Source: Bacteroidales bacterium UBA3856 (GTDB lineage Bacteria > Bacteroidota > Bacteroidia > Bacteroidales > UBA932). Taken from it: a DNA stretch of 6,646 nt. A model generated the notes under the pieces. That model worked only from the letters and a program-made list of their open reading frames with translations. It ran no database searches and was not told the DNA's origin. Each line of letters opens with the position of its first letter. Within the stretch, counting starts at the first letter, position 1. The stretch lies in contig DGHE01000063.1 of NCBI GenBank assembly GCA_002392525.1, forward strand, positions 1-6,646, given 5' to 3'. Below are positions 1 to 6,197 of this stretch, piece by piece. The position numbers were made by a program, and so were the translations under genes.

Positions 1-3000
1 CCTCCGAAACGCTGCCGGTCTCGGGTGCGCCCGTTACGCCGGCCACTTCTCCGAAGTACTGCCCGGTGCGGTTCTCTTCCAGCGCTTTCTCTACGCCGGC
101 GTCAAAGATGTTGTGGATGGCGCCGATGAGGTTGTACTGCACATTGTCAAGCTGCTGGGAATAGACCGGAACGTTGGCACTGCGGTAACGGGCCCTGCCC
201 AGGCCGTATCGGATATGGTCGAAGTCTTCTCCCCATACGTTGAGGCCGAACTTGAGGATGAGCGGTGACTTGATGACCGATACGTGGTAGTCGAACTGCT
301 GACTCAGATGCTGCGTGCCCGATGCCGCCAGCTGGTAGCGGTCTACATCCAGCACGAAGGGGAAAATCTCCAGAATGTTGTTCTGGACAATGCCGGTGAC
401 CGACATGTTGGCAATGCGGGCCTCCTTCTTGTTGCGGAACATCAGGAGGCGGGTAATCCTCGTAAGCTGCGGGCTTTCCTTGAGCCCCAGGTCCTTGCCG
501 CTGATGCGGATGATGCCGTCTACCGAAGGCAGCACCACATTCATGAGGGTGTCAATGTCCGTAGTGGCCGCCAGCTCGCAGTCCAGGTCGCCCTGGAAGG
601 TGGTGAGCAGCGGCATCAGGGTATCGATGGCCGGGAACAGGGTAATGACCTTTCCGGCTGTGATGTCCACCAGGTTGAGGTCGAAGCCCGCTTTGATTTC
701 TTCCTTGTTCCGGGTGGAATAGAAGCCCTCGAAGTAAAGGTCTCCCATGTTGGAGGCGGCAAGGGCGTTGGTGATCTGGAGGGTGCGCTCCCGCATGGCG
801 ATATCGGCCGCCGCCCAGTTTACCTTAAGGCTGTCGTACTGGATGGCCGATGCCTCCAGCGTAAAGTTGACATCCAGGTTGGAGGGAATGATGAGGAGCT
901 TGCTTTCCAGCACGGCGGTATCTGGCAGCTGCGCAAGGTCTACGGCCGCTTCTACGGCTTCATCGGAGGCTTCGGACAAGGCCTTGGACGGTTTGTATGT
1001 GCTGTAATAGGCATAGCCGCGCATGAGCTCGTTTGCGTCAATAAAGTTGCTGGTAACGCTGGCATTGAGCTTCAGGAGCGAAGCACCGCGTCCCAGCATG
1101 GCGCGCCTGAGTCCGGTAAGGCGGGCATTGGCCGACAAATCTGATGCCCCGGCCTCGAGCGTAATGTTCCGGAGGTTGAGCGTGTCGTTGTCAAAGGAAC
1201 CGTTCGCGTTCCGAATCATGGTCTGCAGCGGGAAGGCCGGCATGCGCAGCCGGGCACTCTCCAGGCCGATGTTGCCCTGCACATCCCAGTCCCGCACATA
1301 AGAGCGGATCGCGTCGGACAGGCTGATCTGGATATCGGCTTGCGCAAAGGGATCGCGCTCGCGGGACGCCAGCCGTTCTCGCATGGCTCTTCGGAAGAGG
1401 GAGTCCCTCGGAACATCCGGATACACCCGCTGCAAGGAATCCAGCCTGCGGCTGAGGCGGCTTAGGTTGGGCGTTCGGCGGATATGGCGGGTGGCCGATA
1501 AATCGAAGTTGAAATCCCTGACGCCCACCATGTTGGCATCCATTCTGGCACGCAGACGGCTGCTTTTGGAGCGAAGGGTAAGGCGGGGAGCCGGGCGCTC
1601 CCGGGTAGAAGGCTCTACGCGGAACGTTTCCGTGTTGTCCGTAAGGGTAAGGCCCATGCCTTCGGAGTCTCTGAGGCGCAGGCTTCCCAGTTTGAGAATG
1701 CCCATGAGCGAGGTGAGCTCCTTGCCGCCCTTGAGGATGTCTGCCGAGTTCTGCGCCAGCAGCTGCAGGCGGCCACCCCGTACGAACATGTCTTTGAGGT
1801 TGGCGTCCAGGCTGTCTATATCGGCCTTGAGGGCCAGTACGCGCGCTCCCTTGGGGAGGTTGCGGTCAATTTCGTTGGCTTTGGTCTGGACGTTCAGGGT
1901 AAAGAGCGGGATGCGGGCCTCCAGGCTGTCCTGCGCATTGCGAATGTCCAGGTCCCGGGCTTCGAGACCGGCATTCAGGGAAGCCTTGCCGATGGTGCTC
2001 ATGCGAAGCTGGGAAAGCCGGGCGCGGCCGTCCAGCCGGGCGCCGAGCGTTCCGGTTCCACTGTATCCGAGGTCTCCGGCAAAGACGCGGGCCAGGGAGT
2101 CGACGCGCGCGTCAAGTTTGCCGTTAAGGAGAATGAGCGGGTCTTTTCCCAGCGCATCTTTCACGCTGGCGGTAGCGCTTATGTGGGCGCCCCACACATC
2201 TACAAGCAGTTTGTCAATGCTGGCAGTGACCTCCGGCATGTGTCCCTCCCCGTATTGTCCCTGTACCTTGGCGCTCACACTGGCCAAAATGGCATGGGTG
2301 GGCAGTTCCTTCAGGGCGGGAATGTTGTCCTGGAACTCGCGGGCCAACTCTCCCAGCGGGCAGTCCTTGATGCCGGCCTGGAGGTCCAGGTCCATGATGC
2401 CGTCCTTATGCTTGAAGATGCGGCCTTTTCCGGAGAGGTTCAGGGCCGATACACTGAGATTGAGCTTGCTGACAAGGGCCTCCAGCTCTCCTTTTTCGCG
2501 GGCGGGAAGGCTGGCCAGGACATTCAGGCGGATGGGAAGGCGCATGCGGCCATACTCGCTGGTGCGGAGGCTGGCCTCGGCCTGGGCGTCCAGGGAGAAC
2601 TCGCGTTCATCTACGCTGCCCCGGAGGCTGTGTAACCGCAGGGCCAGGGTATCTGAAGGAAGCCGTCCCGATATGCGCAGCGAATCAATGGCCAGTTGCG
2701 CCTGCGAACGATGCATACGGGCCGATTCCACCCGGCCGTCCAGCACCATGCGCTTCATGGAAAACGAGCCGTGAAGGGTGTCTGCGGGGTTGGTGAAGAT
2801 GATAAGGGAACGGTCTGTGAAGGCAATGCGGTCCAGGATGACCTCCGGCAGCGCCTTGCCCTCTTTTTTGACAGTATCTGCGGGGTCCCCGCCGTTCATG
2901 GCAGGAAGGATGTTCCAGTTGGCGGCGGTGGAGTCATAGTAATGGGCGAAGATGCGCGGACGGGAGAGATCCAGTTTGTGGACATGGATGACCTTTCTGC

Positions 3001-3385
3001 CCAGCAGAGCCATGTAATCTACAGCCAGCTCCAGCCGCTGGAAAGCAGCCACGGTGTCAATGCCTTCCTTCCCGTTCCCGGCTTTCAGAAGGCTGAAACG
3101 TCTTTGCACATTCTCTGCATAGAGACTGTCGTACCGGGCATAGCGGCTATGCGGGTAGGTGATGGAAAAGTCCTGGATGTCCAGATTCAGGTACGGAAAA
3201 CTCTTGATGACGTGCGCCCTCACTTCGCGGAAGTTCACGTCTGCATCTACATACTCCTGTGCCGCCTGGTTCACAATCCTTGTGAGGACCTGGGGGCGCA
3301 GCAGGACCTGGAGGGTGACAAGCAGTACCAGCACCAGGACGAGGAGCCCGATGACGGTATTGCGTATGACCTTTCCCGCTTTCAT
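1..3385 (-). CDS. Large AsmA-like envelope protein, 3' end beyond window
   Basis: The frame is open without a stop for 1128 codons and runs off the left edge, so the C-terminus is missing. The ATG at 3385-3383 was chosen because the protein then begins MKAGKVIRN followed by a hydrophobic segment (about residues 10-29, rich in Leu and Val). This is a signal anchor that would leave the rest in the periplasm. Just after it comes LTRIVNQAAQEYVDADVNF and then FPYLNLDIQDFSI, the usual opening of Bacteroidota AsmA-type proteins. The middle (about 130-800) is long, beta-rich and repetitive in style, without cysteines or catalytic motifs that I can see. The last part resembles the AsmA C-terminal region: ITAGKVITLFPAIDTL near 908, LPSVDGIIRISGKDLGLKE near 952, and FDYHVSVIKSPL near 1031. 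AsmA-family proteins are thought to bridge inner and outer membranes and move phospholipid; that role here is inference. The start lies 3 bp after the regulator's stop, so co-transcription and coupled translation are likely. TamB is the main alternative, but the C-terminal motifs fit AsmA better. Confidence 0.85.
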   Translation of the reverse strand, partial: MKAGKVIRNTVIGLLVLVLVLLVTLQVLLRPQVLTRIVNQAAQEYVDADVNFREVRAHVIKSFPYLNLDIQDFSITYPHSRYARYDSLYAENVQRRFSLLKAGNGKEGIDTVAAFQRLELAVDYMALLGRKVIHVHKLDLSRPRIFAHYYDSTAANWNILPAMNGGDPADTVKKEGKALPEVILDRIAFTDRSLIIFTNPADTLHGSFSMKRMVLDGRVESARMHRSQAQLAIDSLRISGRLPSDTLALRLHSLRGSVDEREFSLDAQAEASLRTSEYGRMRLPIRLNVLASLPAREKGELEALVSKLNLSVSALNLSGKGRIFKHKDGIMDLDLQAGIKDCPLGELAREFQDNIPALKELPTHAILASVSAKVQGQYGEGHMPEVTASIDKLLVDVWGAHISATASVKDALGKDPLILLNGKLDARVDSLARVFAGDLGYSGTGTLGARLDGRARLSQLRMSTIGKASLNAGLEARDLDIRNAQDSLEARIPLFTLNVQTKANEIDRNLPKGARVLALKADIDSLDANLKDMFVRGGRLQLLAQNSADILKGGKELTSLMGILKLGSLRLRDSEGMGLTLTDNTETFRVEPSTRERPAPRLTLRSKSSRLRARMDANMVGVRDFNFDLSATRHIRRTPNLSRLSRRLDSLQRVYPDVPRDSLFRRAMRERLASRERDPFAQADIQISLSDAIRSYVRDWDVQGNIGLESARLRMPAFPLQTMIRNANGSFDNDTLNLRNITLEAGASDLSANARLTGLRRAMLGRGASLLKLNASVTSNFIDANELMRGYAYYSTYKPSKALSEASDEAVEAAVDLAQLPDTAVLESKLLIIPSNLDVNFTLEASAIQYDSLKVNWAAADIAMRERTLQITNALAASNMGDLYFEGFYSTRNKEEIKAGFDLNLVDITAGKVITLFPAIDTLMPLLTTFQGDLDCELAATTDIDTLMNVVLPSVDGIIRISGKDLGLKESPQLTRITRLLMFRNKKEARIANMSVTGIVQNNILEIFPFVLDVDRYQLAASGTQHLSQQFDYHVSVIKSPLILKFGLNVWGEDFDHIRYGLGRARYRSANVPVYSQQLDNVQYNLIGAIHNIFDAGVEKALEENRTGQYFGEVAGVTGAPETGSVSE

Positions 3386-3388
3386 GGC

Positions 3389-4537
3389 TTAGATGACGTA
3401 ATCTTTCACGTCCTGGGCCGTGACGGGATTGCCGCCCAGGATGAGGAGGCGCTCCACCACGTTCCTGAGTTCCCGGATGTTACCAGGCCAGGAGCGCTCC
3501 TGGAGCAGCTGCAGGGCTTCGTCGGTGAAAAGGGTGGCGGGTTTTCCGCTCTCGTTGCTGATTCTCTCGGCGAAGTATTCCACCAGCGTGGGAATGTCTT
3601 CCTTGCGGTCGTCCAGGGCCGGAACCCGGAGCACTATTACGCTGAGGCGGTGGTAGAGGTCTTCACGGAAGTTGCCGTTGGCGATCTCTTCCTGAAGGTT
3701 CTTGTTGGTGGCGGCAATGACGCGCACGTCCACGGTGATTTCCTTGTCTCCTCCCACGGGCGTGAGTTTTTTTTCCTGCAGCACGCGCAGGACCTTGGCC
3801 TGTGCCGGGAGCGACATGTCTCCAATCTCGTCCAGGAAGATGGTGCCGCCATCGGCCTGCTCAAATTTTCCCTTGTGGTCCCGGATGGCCGATGTGAATG
3901 ACCCCTTCTTGTGCCCAAACAGTTCGCTGTCGATGAGTTCTGAGGGAATGGCGGCGCAGTTGACTTCCACGAAAGGCATCATGGAACGGTCGCTGAGCTG
4001 GTAAATGCCCTGGGCCACCAGCTCTTTGCCAGACCCGTTGGGGCCGGTAATGAGGACGCTGGCATGGGTGGGCGCCACTTTCCCGATCATCTCCTTGAGG
4101 TGGGCGACAGGAACGGACTCGCCAATCATTTCCTGTCCGTAGATTTTCTTTTTGAGGATTTTTGTCTCCTTTACGAGGTTGGCCTTGTCGGTGGCGTTCT
4201 TGAGGGTGATGAGGATGCGGTTGAGGTCCAGCGGCTTCTCAATGAAGTCGAAGGCGCCCTTTTTGATGCATTCTACCGCTATGTTGATGTCGGCGTGGCC
4301 CGACACCATGACAACCGGCGACTCAATGCCGGACTCGATTATTTTTCCGAGGAGTTCGATGCCGTCCATTTCGGGCATCTTGATGTCGCAGAAGATGGCG
4401 TCATACTTTTCCTTCTGGGCCTTTTGCAGGCCTTCCAGACCGTTTTCTGCCAGCTCTACCTGGTAGTTTTCCATTTCCAGAATCTCCTTGAGGGAGTAGC
4501 GGATGGCACGCTCATCATCTACAATCAGAACTTTCAT
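3389..4537 (-). CDS. NtrC-family sigma54 response regulator lacking a DNA-binding domain
   Basis: This 382-residue protein has two domains. Residues 1-120 form a receiver with the acidic pair D7/D8, phospho-acceptor D51 (in CDIKMPEMDG), S79 and K101. Residues about 136-370 form the AAA+ domain of sigma54 activators: Walker A GPNGSGKE at 165-172, the sigma54-contact loop as GSFTSA at 212-217, Walker B with D236/E237 in FLDEIGDM, arginine-finger region FREDLYHRL at 290-298, and sensor II WPGNIRELRN at 350-359. The protein stops 23 residues after sensor II, so the C-terminal Fis-type helix-turn-helix of classic NtrC (about 460-470 residues) is absent. I recall the same compact form of about 385 residues in other Bacteroidota, so this looks like a family trait and not a break. 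By family, phosphorylation drives ring assembly and ATP-dependent opening of RNA polymerase-sigma54 complexes. The start gives a normal receiver beginning (MKVLIVDDE). No partner histidine kinase is visible. It is the first gene of the leftward pair. Confidence 0.95.
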   Translation of the reverse strand: MKVLIVDDERAIRYSLKEILEMENYQVELAENGLEGLQKAQKEKYDAIFCDIKMPEMDGIELLGKIIESGIESPVVMVSGHADINIAVECIKKGAFDFIEKPLDLNRILITLKNATDKANLVKETKILKKKIYGQEMIGESVPVAHLKEMIGKVAPTHASVLITGPNGSGKELVAQGIYQLSDRSMMPFVEVNCAAIPSELIDSELFGHKKGSFTSAIRDHKGKFEQADGGTIFLDEIGDMSLPAQAKVLRVLQEKKLTPVGGDKEITVDVRVIAATNKNLQEEIANGNFREDLYHRLSVIVLRVPALDDRKEDIPTLVEYFAERISNESGKPATLFTDEALQLLQERSWPGNIRELRNVVERLLILGGNPVTAQDVKDYVI

Positions 4538-4551
4538 GACATATAACTTTA

Positions 4552-4584
4552 TTATGCAAATATCGCAAAAATAATCTATATTTG
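4552..4584 (+). promoter_or_regulatory. Predicted rightward promoter for cmk-ispH-fumarase
   Basis: TATATTTG (4577-4584) matches the Bacteroidota -7 consensus TAnnTTTG exactly, and TTATG (4552-4556) lies 20 bp upstream where a -33 element is expected. Transcription would start near 4590, giving a leader of about 15 nt before the cmk ATG at 4606. The spacer is strongly AT-rich compared with the flanking genes, as is usual for promoters in this phylum. The -33 match is weak, so the call rests mainly on the -7 box and its position between divergent genes. Confidence 0.55.
4557..4584. repeat. Short inverted repeat CAAATAT / ATATTTG in the divergent spacer
   Basis: CAAATAT (4557-4563) and its exact reverse complement ATATTTG (4578-4584) are separated by 14 bp, so the arm centres are 21 bp apart, about two helical turns. 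The right arm overlaps the rightward -7 box. The left arm also belongs to a near-direct repeat, GCAAATAT (4556-4563) and GCAAAAAT (4565-4572). It could be an operator for a dimeric regulator. In a spacer this AT-rich, chance and promoter composition are equally good explanations. Confidence 0.3.
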
Positions 4585-4598
4585 TATGCTTAACATAA
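4566..4598 (-). promoter_or_regulatory. Predicted leftward promoter for regulator and AsmA-like gene
   Basis: Read on the minus strand, TATTTTTG (4573-4566) matches the Bacteroidota -7 consensus TAnnTTTG exactly. TTATG (4598-4594), 20 bp upstream, is an imperfect stand-in for the TTG/TTTG -33 element. Transcription would start near 4560, leaving a leader of roughly 20 nt before the regulator ATG at 4537. The -7 match is seen directly; activity is inferred. The element lies inside the rightward promoter, so the two should compete. Confidence 0.5.
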
Positions 4599-4605
4599 CC
4601 TTTCT

Positions 4606-5319
4606 ATGAGCATTCCGGACATCATCATTGCCGTAGACGGCTATTCCTCCACTGGAAAAAGCACCTTTGCCAAACTGGTGGCGGCAGAATTCGAGTTCCT
4701 GTATCTTGACAGCGGTGCCATGTATCGTGGGGTCACGCTGGCTGGTCTGGAGGCCGGGGTCATCGGGGACGGAAAGATTGACGAGGCCGGGACGGTACGG
4801 GTGATGGAACCGCTGGACCTCCACTTCCGCCGGGTGGACGGTACCACACAGCTTTTCCTCGGAGACCGCTGCATAGAGAAAGAAATCCGCGGCTGGGAGG
4901 TATCCCAGTATGTAAGTCCCGTCAGCGCGGTTCCCGCTATCCGTCACTGGGTAGACGACAGACTGCACGCGTTCGCTGCCGGCGGCCGCGTCATCATGGA
5001 CGGCCGCGACATCGGCACCACTGTCTTTCCCGACGCCCAGCTCAAGATTTTCATGACGGCCGATGAAGGCGTACGCGCCCGCCGGCGTTATGACGAACTG
5101 GTTCTCAAGGGGGAGAAGACCACCCTGGAAGAGGTGGCCGCCAATCTCAGGGATCGTGATTACCGGGATTCGCATCGGCCCAACTCGCCGCTGCGCCAGG
5201 CCCCGGATGCCTATGTCCTGGATAACACTCACATGACCCTTCACGAGGAAGTGGTCTGGATTCTGGGGCTTCTGCAGGGAAAATTCAATATTCTGGATAG
5301 TCCGGGCCTGTCATGCTGA
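4606..5319 (+). CDS. cmk: Cytidylate (CMP/dCMP) kinase
   Basis: The enzyme transfers phosphate from ATP to CMP or dCMP, giving CDP/dCDP for nucleotide and phospholipid precursor supply in the cytosol. The 237 residues are close to the usual length (E. coli Cmk has 227). The P-loop is GYSSTGKST at 12-20. The nucleotide-monophosphate site includes DSGAMYR at 35-41, then MDGRDIGTTVFPDA at 131-144, and the lid/CMP-contact stretch RDYRDSHRPNSPL at 184-196. The Tyr-Ser-Ser form of the P-loop is, as I recall, common in Bacteroidota Cmk. The ATG at 4606 is the first possible start, because an in-frame TAA lies at 4591-4593. It leads the rightward operon, and its stop overlaps the ispH start (cmk TGA at 5317-5319, ispH ATG at 5313), which suggests translational coupling. 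After the last expected helix there is a short tail, GKFNILDSPGLSC, with no recognised role. Confidence 0.97.
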   Translation: MSIPDIIIAVDGYSSTGKSTFAKLVAAEFEFLYLDSGAMYRGVTLAGLEAGVIGDGKIDEAGTVRVMEPLDLHFRRVDGTTQLFLGDRCIEKEIRGWEVSQYVSPVSAVPAIRHWVDDRLHAFAAGGRVIMDGRDIGTTVFPDAQLKIFMTADEGVRARRRYDELVLKGEKTTLEEVAANLRDRDYRDSHRPNSPLRQAPDAYVLDNTHMTLHEEVVWILGLLQGKFNILDSPGLSC

Positions 5320-6191
5320 GAGTAGAGATAGATCCCGGTTCCGGTTTTTGCGGAGGAGTTATCCGCGCTATCAAAAAGGCCGAGGAATACCTGTCTGAGG
5401 GTTATTCATTGTATTCACTGGGTGCCATCGTGCACAATGAGGCAGAACTTTCCCGTCTTCGGGAGAGAGGTCTCATCACGGTGAAATCGCTCTCGGAGGT
5501 TCCGGAAAGGGAGACCGTCCTCATCCGTGCCCACGGAGAACCGCCTTCCACGTACCGTGAGGCATCGGCCCGCCATCTCACCGTCATCGACTGCTCCTGC
5601 CCTGTGGTGTTGCAGCTGCAGCGAAGGATCCGCGAGGCCTACGCCCGCCTGCATGAGGACGGGTCCCGCGGGCAAATCATCATTTTCGGACGTGTGGGCC
5701 ATGCCGAGGTCCTGGGCCTTCTGGGTCAGGTAGAGGGAGATGCGCTGGTCATTGAGAATGTCGCCATGCTGGAAGAAGCCCTTCTTTCCGGCTGTATAGA
5801 CCTTTCGCAGCCCATCGAGATTTTCTCCCAGACCACCAAGAGCCCGGCCGAATACGCCAGAATCTGCGGGATGCTCAAGGAACGGGGCGCCCGGCTCACC
5901 GTACATGACACTATCTGCGCCCAGGTGGCTACCCGCCACGAGCACCTGGCCCAGTTTGCCGCTTCGCACGACGTGATTCTGTTCGTCTCCGGGCGGTCTT
6001 CCTCCAACGGAAAGGTTCTCAGCGACCTTTGCCGCCGGGTGAATCCCCGCACCTACCTCATCGGCGGGGCAGGGGACCTGGACGCGTCTTGGTTTGCAGA
6101 GGGCCAGAGCGTGGGCGTATGCGGCGCCACCTCCACGCCCAAGTGGCTGCTGGAGGAAGTGGCCTCGACTGTTAGAAACTTACAACTATAA
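5313..6191 (+). CDS. ispH: 4-hydroxy-3-methylbut-2-enyl diphosphate reductase
   Basis: IspH (LytB) is the last enzyme of the MEP pathway. It reductively dehydrates HMBPP to IPP and DMAPP using a [4Fe-4S] cluster in the cytosol. The protein is 292 residues, within the usual bacterial range. The three cluster cysteines are C13 (GFCGG), C96 (DCSCP) and C202 (DTICAQ). Substrate-site residues are also in place: H41 (VHN), H74 (AHGEPP), H130 and E132 (GHAEVLG), T174/T175 (SQTTKS), S230-S231-N232 (SSSNGK) and S274 (GATSTPKW). An extra cysteine, C94, sits two residues before cluster ligand C96, where E. coli has Ala. The start is an ATG inside the last codons of cmk, so the two genes share 7 bp and are almost certainly one transcript. 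A cmk-ispH pairing is also known in clostridia, where ispH can be fused to ribosomal protein S1; no S1 domain is present here. Confidence 0.98.
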   Translation: MLRVEIDPGSGFCGGVIRAIKKAEEYLSEGYSLYSLGAIVHNEAELSRLRERGLITVKSLSEVPERETVLIRAHGEPPSTYREASARHLTVIDCSCPVVLQLQRRIREAYARLHEDGSRGQIIIFGRVGHAEVLGLLGQVEGDALVIENVAMLEEALLSGCIDLSQPIEIFSQTTKSPAEYARICGMLKERGARLTVHDTICAQVATRHEHLAQFAASHDVILFVSGRSSSNGKVLSDLCRRVNPRTYLIGGAGDLDASWFAEGQSVGVCGATSTPKWLLEEVASTVRNLQL

Positions 6192-6197
6192 ATCAAT
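6171..6197 (+). promoter_or_regulatory. AT-rich translation start region before fumarase
   Basis: The 27 bases before the fumarase ATG contain only 6 G/C, against GC-rich sequence on both sides, and there is no Shine-Dalgarno-like purine run. They cover the last codons of ispH and the 6-bp gap. In Bacteroidota an unstructured A-rich leader often replaces the Shine-Dalgarno sequence, which is the likely reason for this composition. I see no TAnnTTTG box, so a separate promoter here is not supported. Confidence 0.4.

Noticed and set aside
3386..3388. Frameshift or truncation of the regulator hiding a helix-turn-helix
   Set aside because: The regulator ends in a plausible natural tail, and the AsmA-like signal anchor begins 3 bp later, leaving no space for a DNA-binding domain.
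284..3901. Long plus-strand open frames at 284-1144, 1383-2774, 2183-2635 and 2696-3901
   Set aside because: They lie antisense to the AsmA-like and regulator genes. Their translations are Arg/Ser- or Gly/Val-rich without recognisable motifs, while the minus-strand frame is open throughout and carries family motifs. GC-rich codon bias explains them.
4534..4542. Two-codon upstream frame ATG-TCA-TGA overlapping the regulator start
   Set aside because: It is real in the sequence but very likely chance. A second ATG 5 nt upstream in an AT-rich leader needs no explanation.
4064..4546. Plus-strand 160-codon frame opposite the regulator's receiver domain
   Set aside because: It is a shadow of the conserved receiver and AAA+ coding sequence, with no family resemblance of its own.
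4588..4600. Possible sigma54 promoter (GG...GC on the minus strand) before the regulator
   Set aside because: The GG and GC are 9 bp apart rather than the required 10, and the flanking TGGCAC and TTGCA consensus bases are missing.
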